Below, one piece after another: positions 11,475 through 23,735 of a stretch of 64,000 nucleotides of DNA. Within the stretch, counting starts at the first letter, position 1. Each line of letters starts with the position of its first letter. The translations under genes were made by a program, and so were the position numbers. This DNA comes from Heterocephalus glaber (lineage: Eukaryota > Chordata > Mammalia > Rodentia > Bathyergidae), in contig NW_004624865.1 in the NCBI RefSeq assembly GCF_000247695.1, positions 3,686,332 to 3,750,331 of the forward strand, written 5' to 3'. A model generated the notes under the pieces. It was not told the origin of the DNA and did not search any database. It saw nothing but the letters and a program-made list of their open reading frames with translations.

Positions 11475-12195
11475 TCTCTATTCTTTCTTATATCCAAATA
11501 TTCCTGTTTTATGAATTTAATTTGTAATTTCTTAGAATCTAGCTTTGACCAACATTGCCAGAAATAGTCTGAGAGTACTATGTCCTTGGAGGTCTTAGGT
11601 ACTTAAAACATGCTTATTTTGATTTCACTTATGAATGCTGGATGGATTTATTGAAAATAAAATTCTAAGTTTTTCATTCAATTTCTTAGAATTTTAAACC
11701 TAAATCCCCATGAACTCACAGCATGTCAAGGATGACTTTACTATGACAGCAATCTTAATTACTGATTAGAAACTTGAACTCGAACTCTTAGATGCACACT
11801 CCGATTGCTGTGACCAGTTGAATATTTGTTACCATTCTTCCTGCTTGGCACTTTTATATGATTTTAATTCTGCAAAGAAAGAATAATCGTTTCCCTCCTG
11901 CTTTGTTTCTTCTGCTGCATTTTGTACAGGTGGAGTGGAAAGAACCCTGGATTTCTGGATGTCTCTGTCTTGTTTCTAAATTTCTTTATATTTTCGCATC
12001 TCGTAGTTCCTTTTATACTGCACCCTGGAGAATTCCATTGCCCAAACTCCCAGTCTGTTAGTTTTCTCTCAAAGAATCTCCTACTACTTTTCTCCTCTAA
12101 TTATTTTTGTTTAAAGGTCACATTTTCAATGTTCAGAATCCCCAAATGATTCTATTTCTTCAAAGACTAATTTTTGTCTCTCATATATCTGAAAT
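11475..12195. other. Unique AT-rich DNA
   Basis: No repeat family or coding feature is recognised. Open frames of 63-75 codons here are within chance expectation. Confidence 0.5.
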
Positions 12196-12197
12196 TA

Positions 12198-12371
12198 TAG
12201 TAATGCCTCGGTTCATGAATGCTTCTGCTTGTGAACAATTCAGTTTCCAGCAGAAGCATTCGGCAAACTTTTGCTTTCGTTTGCGAACTCTACATTGGGT
12301 GATCAACATGACTGCGACCATCTTCCCCAGAGTCATGGAACAAACTAAGTTTGTGAACCAAGGTAACACTG
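12198..12371. mobile_element. Possible small DNA transposon (MITE) with inverted ends
   Basis: The left end 'agtaatgcctcggttcatg' and the reverse complement of the right end 'tttgtgaaccaaggtaacac' form an imperfect inverted repeat of about 25 bp around about 170 bp. The 'cctcggttc...gaacc' words resemble pogo/Tigger-like MITEs. No coding capacity is present and the target-site duplication is unclear. Confidence 0.4.
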
Positions 12372-12374
12372 GAT

Positions 12375-14100
12375 CAATTATTGCAATTCCTTCTCGCTTT
12401 TCTAAACATCAATTCTCATTTTTGAGCATGACTGTTCAGTTTTGAGTTTGGTTTCTGTCTTGCATTTAATTTGCTTAAACTGTTAGTTTAATCTTACATG
12501 TCTATTTTGTTGGAGAATCCCTGTCTAACTATAGAAATCTGTGTTTTACGAATTTCTGTTAGAAAATGGCACTCTTCCTTGGTTCCTAGCACTGGTATTT
12601 TTAGATGTTTCTATTTCTTTCTGTCATTCCTAGGGATGTGGGACCAAAGAGGAAGTGGTGTGTGCACTTGGCCCAACATATTGTTCTAATCTCCTGCCTG
12701 CTGTTTTATAATTAAGTTTTCATGTGTTGTGCTGTAAGTTTTGGGCAGGGTTTCCATTCTTCTTCTAAGGTTGAGTTATGAGGATAGAAACAAATTTCTG
12801 TTTAGATATGCAAGCTTCAGCCTGTCTGGTATTGCTACCCTGAAAAACATACTGTACATTTTTGGAGGGGTTACAGAGCGACATTCGACAGAAGATAATC
12901 CAGGACAATCATGGGTACTGCATGAGAATTACGGAGTACTTCAACTTGGCTTTATATAAAGTGCTATATTCCTGCTGTCTGCTATGGCATGGATTGAAAT
13001 GTTATTTTCAACATAGAAGAAAGACAAAGGGTAAGGAGTAGAAGGTAGTTAAAGCACGGAAGGGACCTTGGGACTGAGGTTAGAGGTGTTCTTTGGTGCC
13101 CCTTAAGGAGTCAGGAATTGCCCAAAAGTACAGTGCTTCCCTTCCCTTAACAGGTGCCCACCACCTGGCAGTGGTCTGTCCCCAGATGCACCTGGCCACC
13201 CATTCTCCCGCACCATGTCCAATTTGGAGAGGAAGAAACACAGAGTCCTGACGCTAGTGAAGAGATAGTAAGAAGGCACTGTTGAAAATCAGCATCAAAC
13301 ATGGAAAAACAAATGATAAAAATTTCATTAGTGTAACCAATTTAAACTCTGAATTACAATTCCTATTTGTAGAGTAGTGGCAGTAATGATACAAATTCAG
13401 AAGCATTTTGGCAGCTTCTAGTTAGGAAGTTAGTTATAAGGTGTATGAAGAAGTCAGTTTCTTGTCCATGTTCATTCATATTTAGCCCAAAATGTATAAA
13501 GGTAACATCTCTGATAAGAAGCATAAGGTAGCGAATGTGAAATATGTTGAACTCCCAGGTGTTGAGCTCTATTTTGCAGTTGAAGACAGTGTTCCTGTCT
13601 GAATTGCTTTAATTCAAAGGCAGAATTTGCATTTCCTCTCTGTGGAGCCCTCGTCCCTGGTTCCAGGCTGTGTTACTTTCTCTTGGCTTTGCAACTAGCT
13701 CTGCAGTACACTGGTCACCCTGAGTGGACAGGCCAACTACACCCAAGTCCTTGAACATAGAGATCTAAGATTTCCTGACATATCCGCTGATGAAATGTAG
13801 CAAGATTGTGGGAAACCAAGCTGTATGCCAAAAAAAGCTTGATTCTCTAGGGGAAGGTTTTCATTTCCAGCATTAAAAATTGTTTCTCAGCTGAATCCTT
13901 GACATTGGATTATATGTTTGATATTAACAAAGACACTAACTTAGAATTTAGACATGTGCTGTCCAATATGGTAGCTGCCAACCAAAAGTTCCTTTAATTT
14001 AAAATTAAAAATTAGAAATTCAGTTATTCCATCACACTGGCCCCATTTGAAGTCCTCCATAGATGCACTGTGGTGAATATTTGTTACCACAATGTACAAG
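12375..14100. other. Unique DNA, no gene recognised
   Basis: Mixed-composition sequence without recognisable SINE, LINE or LTR signatures and without an open frame beyond 72 codons. Confidence 0.45.
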
Positions 14101-15055
14101 CCATGATCAAAATAAACAGTGAATGCTTAAATTTTTAAAAATAATCACAGTAAGAGACACATTGCCATGAACCCTCCCCAAAATCCTCCCTCTCACTTTG
14201 AATACATCATTCTTGTCACTTTCTGCAGCACCTCTAGAGTCCTCTTTCCTGAGGGTCTTTACTATGTAGGATAAAGAATACAGTGACTGCTTCTCCCAAG
14301 TGCCATCCAATGGAAAGGCAGTGTGGCTGGATTAACTGAGGATTGTTGCCAATGGCATAAAAAAGAAAACTGGAGAGAAAGATCGGAGGGCTATTGATTT
14401 TATAGGAGAAGCTTGCTTTGGATTGTTTTCCTGATAGAACTTGGCTGAACTTGGCTGTTCTCGTCGGAGGAGGAGCTCAGGGCCTCACTGTCCCTGGGAA
14501 TGGCTGCTGTTCTCATCAGGGGAGCTCTGATATTCACCAGGAGCATCATTTGCTAGCTCCAATGTAGATCCCTCAGTCTTGTGGCACAAATCCCTCACCG
14601 CTCTGGTGCAGGTTTTCTGACTTCCACCACTGGCCTTTGAGCCTTCTGGGTGGAGATCCTCAATACAGACAAACATGAGACATTGCCATGGGCTCTAGGC
14701 CACTGGCTGGACTGGTGGAGGACATTGCCTTGGATTCTAAGCCTTCAGCTGGACTTGTGTGGGACATTGCTCTGGGATCCAGGTCCTTGGCTAGATTCTT
14801 TGAGTCTCTAATATGCAGCTAATCTCTTGCACTCCTCTGCATTTGACTTTTTGGGTGACTATTATAAAATAATCCTACAAATTATTAAATGTTATATTCC
14901 CTTGTAAACCCTGACTACAACAGGCAGCTGGTAAAAAGATGGCACTGTCTCCTCATCCATCTTAGTCACTGGATCTGGCACCCTGTAGTTTCTTCTCCAA
15001 AATTACAATGACCATGAAAGGTAGAATAATTAAAGACAATAATGGAGCAGCCACA
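14101..15055. mobile_element. Fold-back mariner element, copy 2, split by a solo LTR
   Basis: The short arm is on the minus strand (14101-14321) with the KTLRKED coding block and the terminal 'gatcaaaataaacagtgaat'. The long arm on the plus strand begins at 14923 and keeps the HPPYSPDLAP region as 'catccatcttagtcactgga', carrying the family's TAG, before decaying at about 15055. The middle is interrupted by the 601-bp LTR at 14322-14922. The uninterrupted equivalent of the break point is seen in copy 5 at about 52720-52760. Confidence 0.75.
14322..14922 (-). mobile_element. Solo LTR inserted in mariner copy 2
   Basis: The block begins TGT and ends ACA (TG...CA), and is bounded by the 5-bp direct repeat GGCAG at 14317-14321 and 14923-14927, exactly where a related mariner copy is continuous. 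This is the signature of an LTR-retroelement insertion reduced to a solo LTR; 5-bp duplications fit the ERVL/MaLR class. Minus orientation is suggested by a TATA-like 'ctataaaatc' near that strand's 3' end and by three imperfect 42-bp tandem repeats (starting 14679, 14721, 14763) lying upstream of it like U3 enhancer repeats. The family is not recognised, no polyadenylation signal is obvious, and no viral gene is present. Confidence 0.75.
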
Positions 15056-15379
15056 TGAAGTATTAAGAGAGCAATGATGTGTGAGATGCAATCAGTCACA
15101 AGTTCCCTCTAAAAGTGACAACAGAAAGCTAAAGAAGCTACAAAATTCTGCATAATATAAACTATCAGAGAGCTGTGAAACAACTGATTGTTTCACCCTA
15201 AATTACTGATTTGGACTCAATAGTGTACTTTACTGAATCTTCTAAATTCCCAGAGGAGGGAAAGCCATGGAAAAGGAGTGAACCTACATACAGGTCCTTG
15301 CTGTGGGATGCTCCAGGCTCTGAATCTGATAAGGGGGAAAAGGCAGCCCTTGAAAGGAATCAGACCCTCAGTTGATCTC

Positions 15380-16085
15380 TGATATTGGAATTAGCAAACA
15401 AAGACTCTAAAACATCTGTCGTATAATTTCTAGGAAAATAGTGAAAAACATATCAAAATAATTAAAATTATAGTTTCACCAGAAAATAGAATCTATAATG
15501 GACCAATCAAATGGTCATTTTAGGGTGAAAAAATGCAATATATTAAACTGAGAATCCAGTAAATATGTTTGATGACAGATTAGACATAACAGAATACAGA
15601 GATATTCTGAAGGGCAGGCCAACAGAAATATCCAAATACAGTAGAGAATGGAAAATGAAATAAAAGGATGGAACAACCAACCAGAGAAATTTTTTAAAAG
15701 CAGATTAAGAACAAAAGAGATATGTGGAAATGCTTAGACATTTTTACATATAAGTAATTGGAGTCTTGGATCATAAGGAGCAGTATTTGAGTATTTAAGT
15801 ATTTGAGTATTTGAGCTCAGCAGTATTTGAAGAATTTTCCAAAAGTGATGAAAGACAGTAATCCACATATTCAGGAATTCAGGAGAGATCAAGCTGCACA
15901 TGTGTAAAGAAAGTGCATGACTACCTAGAATTTCATATGCAACAAAAATGTTCTTAAAATGTGAAGATGAAATAAAGATGTTTTCTGTGAATAAAGGCTA
16001 AGAAAATGTATCACCTGAGAGAAAGAAAATGGCTCTTGTTGAATCCATGGATTGTTTAAGGGAATAAAGAGCCCAGAGACAGGGA
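15380..16085 (+). mobile_element. Ancient L1/HAL1 ORF1-region fragment
   Basis: The series 'gaattttccaaaagtgatga', 'cagtaatccacatattcagg', 'tacctagaatttcatatgc' and 'gatgaaataaagatgttttc' follows the ORF1 region of old L1/HAL1 elements in order. Many stops and indels are present. A short tandem of 'gtatttgagtatttaa' type lies at about 15785-15832. Confidence 0.55.
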
Positions 16086-16122
16086 GATGGGTGAGTGAAT
16101 ATGGCACAAAGCCAAGAATTGG

Positions 16123-16278
16123 AGCCGGGCGTGGTGGTGCACGCCTGTAATACCCAGACTCTGGAGGCTGAGGCAGGAGGATCACCACAAGTTCCAGGCC
16201 AGGCTGGGCTACACAGTGAGTTCAAGGCCAGCCAACACTTTATAGTGAGACCATCTAAAAAAAAAAAGGAAAAAAAAA
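16123..16278 (+). mobile_element. B1 SINE with target-site duplication
   Basis: A nearly complete B1 ('gccgggcgtggtggtgcacg' start, 'gtgagaccatct' end, A tail). The flanks share 'aattggag' on both sides. Low divergence makes it one of the younger SINEs here. Confidence 0.92.
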
Positions 16279-16394
16279 TTGGAGAACTTGAATGGAAAGA
16301 CCTAACAGTCACTAGTATTCAAGGCAGGAGTGTGGACAAAGGAAGATAATGAGCTCCACAACCCTAGCAAGACTATGGAAGCAATAAACATAAT

Positions 16395-16740
16395 AAGTAC
16401 CACTGGACTGCATCTTAGGCACCTGACATCTATCATTTAAAGGACAAGAGGTTTTATTTTGGCTCATCATTTCAGTCCACTGTTGGCTGGCTCCAAGGCA
16501 GAAACATCAAGGCAGAGGAAAAGCTGCTCACCCCATGGCAGCCAGGAAGCAGAGAGAGAAGGGAGGAGCCAGAACAAGAATGCACCTTCCAGGTCACAGC
16601 CCAGGGACCTCCTCCAACCAGGGCCCCTCCTGCAGCCATGAGCTCATCAATGATGAATCCACCAGTGAACACAGTGCCCTGGGATCCAGTCACCTTTCAC
16701 ATACAGGAGAATGGGGGGGAATATTTTAAATTTAAACCGT
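16395..16740 (-). mobile_element. MaLR-type LTR remnant
   Basis: 'ggttttattttggctcat', 'atggcagccaggaagcagag' and 'gacctcctccaaccagg' occur in the order of MST/MLT1-type LTRs read in reverse. It is solo and diverged. Confidence 0.55.
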
Positions 16741-17166
16741 AAGAGGCTGCACTATGTCAATGTGCATAGTATAATACCCAGTCTGTCCACTAAAAGCAGA
16801 GTAAAAGGATGAATCATCAAGAAGTTAGCACAATGGAAAAGGAAACAATTTCCGAAATTAGCTGGAGGAAAGCTATGGACACAGACTCTTGTACAAAATG
16901 AAATAAGGAGATCCACATTCTGCCAATATAATTAGCACCTGAAGAAAGGAGTTCACATAGTCCTGACAGCTTCTACTTGTTAACACAAAGAGCAAACAGA
17001 ACCTCAGCCAGCCCCCATGCTGTTGAAGAATGACCATACCAACACTCTCCAATCAGGATTTTCTTTTCAGGCCTAATTATAAGGATCAGAACATGAGCCA
17101 AATACAAATGTGTGCTGTCTAAGGATAAACCAGAAAGTAGAAAAAAAATTAAAAAGAAGAACATGT

Positions 17167-17362
17167 AAGCCAGGCGTGGCAATGCCTGTCTGTAAAGCCA
17201 ACAGCCAGGGAGGCTGAGGCACGAAGATTGCAAGTTTCAGCCCAGCCTAGGAGATTTAGCAACTTAGTGAGACCCTGTCTGAAAAATAAAAAATGTAAAA
17301 AGGGCTGGAGTCGTTACTCAGTGCAAAGGCCCTAGGTTTAATCCACAGTACAGAAAAATAAA
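17167..17362 (+). mobile_element. B1-dID SINE
   Basis: B1 half 'gccaggcgtggcaatgcctg', linker 'aaaatgtaaaaagg', then ID half with 'ctcagtgcaaaggcccta'. Confidence 0.85.
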
Positions 17363-17364
17363 TG

Positions 17365-18235
17365 AACATAGAATTAATGAAAGACTCACAGCATAAAAAA
17401 TTGAAGGTGAAAGTTTGGAAGAATGCTTCTAGAGCTGCAGATGAGAAATAACCATTTTTCTTTTCCTTCTTCCCCAGAGTCACATTCTGCGGAATCATTG
17501 TGTGACATCTGGTCTGCGGAATCCCTCACCTGGCTCATAAACTCACTGATGACTCAGAGAGGTAGAGAACATGAGCTCCTCCAAGGTCAGACTCATGGTT
17601 TCCTTGCAGGCTCATTTAGCCTTTAATTGCAAAACCAGTGCCTGGCTAACCACAAGGACATGGCCAGCGGTGCACACCCGAGACAGTAAAAGCTTAATGT
17701 CACTGCTTCTGAGAGGTGGCTGTGAACCCAGGCACGGTTTATGTGAAGGGGCAGGATGATAAAGTGTCACCTCTGTGGCTTTGGAGGAGTCTTCCTGCTG
17801 CTGAAACCATGGAATCTTCCCTCCACACCATTCTTTTGAATCTACTTGGTTAGCAAGCAGGGTCAGAGATCCTGAAAATAGTGCAACGTGTAGGGGCCAA
17901 TGATTTAAAAAACACCAGACTAGAACGACCCTTGCCAGAAAGGGCTGCTCTCCTTGCTGTACAAGAATATCACAAATTCTGTCATTTATCACTCCATTAA
18001 TTCAGAGTACTGAATGGTCTTGTATGAGTACAATCTACACACTTTTTCTAGGGAGATAGTGTAATCAGGACCTCTTCAAAATAAGACTCCACTGCTGGGG
18101 GATTTAATGAAGCATGGCTTCTTTGGAATTTTAATTTAATTCATACAAGCATCCCTCCAGCATTCCAGTCTCTGATTAGGGAACTTGTTTCTCCTAGCAT
18201 CACTGAGTGATAGTCTAGTCCCATGCACAGGGCCA
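17365..18235. other. Unique DNA
   Basis: No repeats are recognised. A 126-codon minus-strand frame (17612-17992) shows no recognisable domain. Confidence 0.45.
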
Positions 18236-18239
18236 TAAC

Positions 18240-18300
18240 TGTCTGTTTATTTAGATTGTAAGCTCCTTGACGGCAGTGACTTCATACTAATCTTTAATTA
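18240..18300 (+). mobile_element. L2/MIR3-like 3' end fragment
   Basis: 'gattgtaagctccttgacgg' is the conserved 3'-end word shared by L2 and MIR3. Confidence 0.45.
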
Positions 18301-18339
18301 TGTAGACTAAAGTCTTGATATAGCATGAGTATTTTTTAA

Positions 18340-18525
18340 ATGGCCAGGGAGAGCTAGTTGAGATGCCAAAGCAGGAGGATTGCATGTTCAAGGGCAGCCT
18401 GGATAACTTAGACCCTGTATTAAAATGAAATAAAAATGTAGTATATAAAAAATACAAAGGTAGATGATGTAGTTCAGTGGCAGAGCATATGTCAAGTCCT
18501 GGGTTCAAGCTTTAGTGCTGCAAAA
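18340..18525 (+). mobile_element. Old B1-dID SINE
   Basis: 'agcaggaggattgcatgttc' (B1) followed by 'tagttcagtggcagagcata' and 'cctgggttcaagc' (ID). Strong divergence marks an early insertion. Confidence 0.65.
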
Positions 18526-18979
18526 AGGGAAGCGGAAAACAAAAAATGATTAAGAGAAAAAGAGGAAGATGGAGTGAGGGGAAAAAAGGAAACATTGGAT
18601 GGATTAGTCAGTAAGTGTTTCCAGGTAATGTCTCAAAATAGAATTTTCACTTGTTTTTCAGGTAAAGTGAGAAACTTTAGGGATAGGTATAGTGACCAGA
18701 AAGCAAATTTGGAAAACCTGGGTTGGAGCAATTGCTCAGCCACCACTTCCCCTCAGGCTGTAAGGCAAGAATCTGGAATCCTTTATGTGTAACTCCGATT
18801 TCACAATCCAGGTCCAAACTCTGGATTCAAATTTATCTCCTACCCTTCCCTGCTAGCTTAGTCCTAAAGCAACAGCCAAGATGAAGCCCTCATTATTATC
18901 TTGTCCTTGTGGTGAGTACATAATTTTGCTTCGGTCTATAATGTGTTCACATTGGGAATCATTATTTATCCTTCATAAT

Positions 18980-19260
18980 TTATCTTAAGAATCGCTTCTC
19001 CTTTGAAACCATCCCCAAGCACAATTGCTTTCATTCTCCCTGGATCCCCATTATTCTGTGTGCGCACATTTATTATCACAACTGTCAGTCTCATTTCTAA
19101 TCACTTGTCTTACTCCTCGGCACTGTGTGAGCCTTGAAAACTGGGATTTTTTTAAGCATAAAGCCTGTGTTTTACTTATTCTAAATCTCTGGTGTCTAGG
19201 ATTTCTGTGGCCCCTGAAATAAATCAAGCATTTAGGGAAACACTGACTAAATAAATGTTG
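18980..19260 (+). mobile_element. L2 LINE 3' end
   Basis: The order 'cctttgaaaccatccccaag', 'gcacatttattatcacaact', 'ggtgtctagg' and 'actaaataaatgttgaac' follows the L2 3' end. The ancient CR1-like LINE has no coding capacity left. Confidence 0.6.
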
Positions 19261-20399
19261 AACAAAGATGACCTCAGGGAAGAATAAAAGAATAGAAAAG
19301 AAGAACCCAAGTGAGAAAACTGAATAATCAGAATAAGGTGAGTTTATGTGGCACCAAGAAAGGTATGATCCCACTGTGGGTGAGACGTGTTCCCAGAACT
19401 TGAAATCTTCCAGGATGCTTATCCTCACATTGAGCAGAAGAGAAATGCCACAGGACCTTGATGTACTGTCTTGAAGGTAGCACTTCTTGATAGCTCTTTT
19501 TAAAACTTTTCTATTTATGAAAAAATAAAACAATTTCAAAATCAAATAATAAGAGAATAACAATAGCCATTACACTGTGTATCATTATCTTCAAAGTAGT
19601 TACTCAGAGTAGAAGACATAAACCTAAAAGATTCTTTTTTTAATAATAAAAATAGTTTATTTGGTGCGCAGTTCTGGAGATTGAAGAATATGGTGTGGGC
19701 ATCGACTCAGTTCTGGTGAGGGACTCATGGTAGGTGCCATCAAAATGGTGAGAGTGTGTGCTAGAGGAGAGAGGTCATTTGGAATGGAATTTTGTGTGTA
19801 ATGTTAGGTAATAATTTACTTTTTTCCTTTGTGGATAGTCAATTGCGTCTTTATCACATCATATTACAAAGGCTCTTTGTTTATTCAATTATTGTCAAAA
19901 CCAGGTCGGCATTTTCACAATATTTTTCACAGGTTTGGAGGGCTTAGCATATCCTTCTATAGTATCATTATTTTCTTGTGAAATGAGGCTACTTATTGCA
20001 TTTACTTTTTCTTGAAATATGATAAAAATTTGCTCTTGTTCTTGCCTATCTTTCCTTAGTGAATTCTAAACCTCTTGTGAAAAAAAGCTGTTGTCCAACT
20101 CATGTTTTTATCCTCAATAGTTAGCACTGATAGAATAGGGTTTCAAATACTATTCAATTTTAATATGAATTTTGATGTTAACAAGAAGGAAGTTCCACCT
20201 AGTACAAACTTCACATTCATTTAGAAATCTTCAAAATATTTTCAATGAATAGGAACCAAAGTCATCATTTCTGTCCCTGTTTATAGGACAATCCCTAGCT
20301 GTCTGAGGTTAGCATTACTAGGGAAGTTTATCAGGACCAGGCAACATTTGTGGACCTAGCCTGGACTTGCTCTTTGCAATAGATGTCAGGAGTCTGCCC

Positions 20400-20745
20400 C
20401 TCTCGGACCCAGTTCTGAGGTGAGGCGATGCACCTGCGAATGTGTTCAAATCCACGGTGCTCGCCTCTTCTTTACATTCTCCAGATACCTTTTCCTCAGC
20501 AAAGTTCTCAGGTGACTCCAGAATCTCTCCAGGCTCCCCGTGGCTTGGTTACCACAGTGGGCGGGGACCCAGGGCTCGCTTCTCCGGGACCTGGCCTGGC
20601 TGCCCCAGGTTTGTACTGGTGACTTAAGGCCACTGCGACATAAAGGTCGAAAGGGAAGATTCTGAGGTCTGGGCGACGCTCATCACCCGCCTCGGGCGCC
20701 AGCTGAGTCACCTCACAAGCTGCCTGGGTCTGGGTGGGGGCTGGG
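20400..20745. promoter_or_regulatory. CpG-enriched patch, possible regulatory element
   Basis: About 15 CpGs lie in about 320 bp of GC-rich sequence, including a GC-box-like 'gtgggcgggg' and an AP-1/MARE-like 'gctgagtcacc' at about 20702. It is well below a classical island but distinct from the AT-rich DNA on both sides. No ORF is convincing. Confidence 0.3.
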
Positions 20746-21003
20746 GTTCCTAAAAGATCCTTACAAAAAAGAAAGAGAAAATAGCACAAACATTCTTTCC
20801 AATGAACTAAAATAAACTAGTGGTGTAAATGAAGCCAATTAGCATATATATTGAAATATTTTTAAAACAATGGAATTTGTAATTGGGGAAATATTTGAAC
20901 TTCTATTTCCAATTTATCTCTCTTCTGTTTTATTCTTTATTTGTGTTTCTCATGTAAGAGAAACCATGTGATATTTGAGCTTGTGTGTCTGACTTATTTC
21001 TCA

Positions 21004-22015
21004 CAGAGCTAGAGAAAACAATCCTTAAATTTATATGAACCAGAAGAGACCCAGGATGGCAAAAGCATCCTTGGAAGCAAAAACTTGATGTTGTACTGTA
21101 AAGCTACAGCAATTAAAACAGCATGATACTGGCACGATAATAGGCATGTGGATCAATGGAACTGAATAGAAGCAGAAACAACCCCAGACACATATAGCTA
21201 TTTGGTATTTGACAAAAGGGCCAAAAATATACACTGAATAGTCCTAAAAGGGAGGTTCCACTATGTCATTAGGGTAACTGTGCTGAAAGTACTTGCGTAC
21301 CAAGAGAGCTCTCACACCTCGCTGATGAGAATGCGAGTTGTTGCACCCACTATGGAAAAGAGCATGGGGTTTGTTTAGAGCACTACAAGTAAAACGACCC
21401 TATTATCTAGGAATCCCACTGCTGGATATACCTCCAAAAGAAATGAAACTAGATTCATATTTATGGCAGCACTAGTCACAGTAGCCAAGATATAGAGCCA
21501 ACCAACATGGCCATTGGTGGATAAATGCGTAAAGAAAATGGAGTCAAAACACATGATATCCTATCATTTCCAACATGGGAGTGTGTGGACCTGCAGGGCA
21601 TGTGATTCGGCGGAATAAGCAGCCACAGAAAGCCAGACACTTTATGATTGCACTTGTCTGGAACCTAGAAAAGATAATCTTGTAGAAATTGGTTACCAGA
21701 GACTGGGGAGAGTAGGGGAAGTGGCATGGGGAGAGGGTGGTCAAAAGGCTCGAGGTCACGGTTAGCCAGGAAATGAGTTCTGGTGTTCTATGGCACAGCA
21801 AGGTGAATATAATTAATAATCATACATTTTATATTTCCAAATAGAGGATTTTGAAGGTATTCATCATAAAGAAACTATAAAAATTTAAAGTGATGGATAT
21901 GCTAATTACCTTGATTTGATCATTACTTAAAATGTGCATGAATCAAAATATCACATTGTACCTCATCAGTATGTACAAAAATTTAAAAATAAAGTAATAC
22001 TAAAAGGAAATTACA
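21004..22015 (+). pseudogene. Ancient L1 ORF2 C-terminus plus 3' UTR, internally deleted
   Basis: It starts with 'gagaaaacaatccttaaatt' (EKTILKF-type ORF2 sequence) and keeps the word order of ORF2 until about 21240. It then jumps past several hundred expected bases to the 'gcacccactatggaaaagag' region, and continues through 'cactagtcacagtagccaag' into a 3' UTR ending in an A-rich tail. Multiple stops show it is long dead. Confidence 0.8.
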
Positions 22016-22434
22016 TTGTGCTATGAGAAATCAAGGTGATTATGACGGAAACCATCAAACGTTGATTAAAATCACCAACATTCATTTGCCCTTTCTCCTG
22101 GGTACACAGGGACATCACCTGTCCTAAGGCCCTGGTAGTTAGAGGGGACTCTATATATGAACTCTAGTCCACGGATTTTGAGCCGAAGTGATAAACTCTG
22201 CTTCCAAGTCTGGATCATTCAAACCTCCCCTGTGGTTCTGCACTTCCTGTTTCTTCCTTCATCTCCTGGACAGGTACAGATTTGGTGGACAATTTCAGAG
22301 AGATCAGGATGGAAGACAGATGGAGACTTAGTGAAGGAAGACCCTCCATCCCTGTATGACTGGTTGAAGAAGTGCCTTCCCCTTACTTACTGCAACCCAC
22401 ATTTGCTGTGATGCCAGTGTAGGAGTCAGTTTTC

Positions 22435-22745
22435 CCAGTGCTGGAACAAAATATGTGCAATATAAAAGAGGAAATAGTTCATTTGGCTCATGGTTTCAAG
22501 GAATTCAGTCTATGGTTCATTGGCTCTAAGACAGGAACATCATAGTAGAAGGGCATGATGGAGCAAAACTGCTTAATTATGACAGCCAGGAAGCAGAACA
22601 GGGGAACAGTGACAGAAAGGAAAGAACCGGGTACCAGACATAATACCCAAGGTCATGCTTCCAAGTGACCTACACAGACACACCCAGAAGTACGCCTTAC
22701 TAATCCCTAGGGTGGCTCTCAAATCAATGACGTTGAAAGTTAAAC
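22435..22745 (-). mobile_element. MaLR-type LTR remnant
   Basis: 'tagttcatttggctcatgg', 'gacagccaggaagcagaaca' and 'aagtgacctacacagacaca' are in the order of reverse-oriented MST/MLT1-like LTRs, matching the block at 16395-16740. Confidence 0.55.
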
Positions 22746-23544
22746 CCAAAAGTCACACCCAATATCTCAGTAGCTTGCATATTTTTTCTTGTAGCAATTT
22801 TTCTATGATATTAAGAAGCAACCATTTCCACTCCCTCATCTCACAAATGGAGATTAACTCTTGCACTGCCTTCTCCCTAGAACTAGTGTGAAATCGAGAG
22901 AAAGGTTTTGTTACCTGACATTCTTGATAACACCTCAGTCGAGTCGCTTTCCACCTTTTTCACAGGGAACTTGGTGAGGAAAAGACAATTTGTCAGATCG
23001 GTTCTCTTCCATTGTGAGACAGCATCCTGGAAATTGCAGATCTTGCTCCTAGTGAGTTGGCAGCAACTTTCTCTATGCCAGTGAAACTTTGGAGGATGAA
23101 TATTCTGCGATTTTGTCATGTTATTTCTCAAATCTTCCGTGGAGCCTTGGGGTCTAGAGAAGCTCTTCTACAAAACTGTGCTCATTAGTGAATGCTCTTC
23201 GGGGCATGGTCCTGGACCTCTCTCATCCTATCTTGGTCCCCAGAGTCATTACACATGGAGGGAGGGGTTGCTGCTGTGACCTCCATGCCCCCCCATCTGT
23301 TGAGCTTCCTTGGACACCCTTAGCCAGCTCTCTGGTTGGCCGTGTTCCAGCGGGCTTCAGGTCTCCGACAGATGGTAGAGCACAGTCCACCACTGGAACA
23401 AGGGGAAGAGAACTGCTTGATTTATTGCCCTTAAAAGCAGTTTCCAAGCCAAAGAGCTCCAAGATGACTTTGTGGGAGGAGGACCCTGCAGCACAAGTGT
23501 TCTAATTCTATCTCAGGAAGCCCATGGCGGGCATGTGGTGTTGT

Positions 23545-23735
23545 GGACTAGGGTAGAGCGCTGGAGTCACCCGGGCTTGGGGTGGAAGCTCAAGTCTGAA
23601 GCTTACCGGCAAGCTGTGTAAGCTGGAAATATTACTGACTCTCTGAGCCTCACCCCATTGTCTGTAAAATGGGGGCAATAACCCATGGCCCCAGATTTGT
23701 TGATCCTCAAAGACAATGGCATGAGAAATCACCAA
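23545..23735 (+). mobile_element. MIR SINE
   Basis: 'gcgctggagtcacccgggct', 'agctgtgtaagctgg', 'tctctgagcctcacccc' and 'tgtctgtaaaatgggggcaa' follow the MIR consensus over most of its length. It is one of the clearest MIRs here. Confidence 0.8.
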
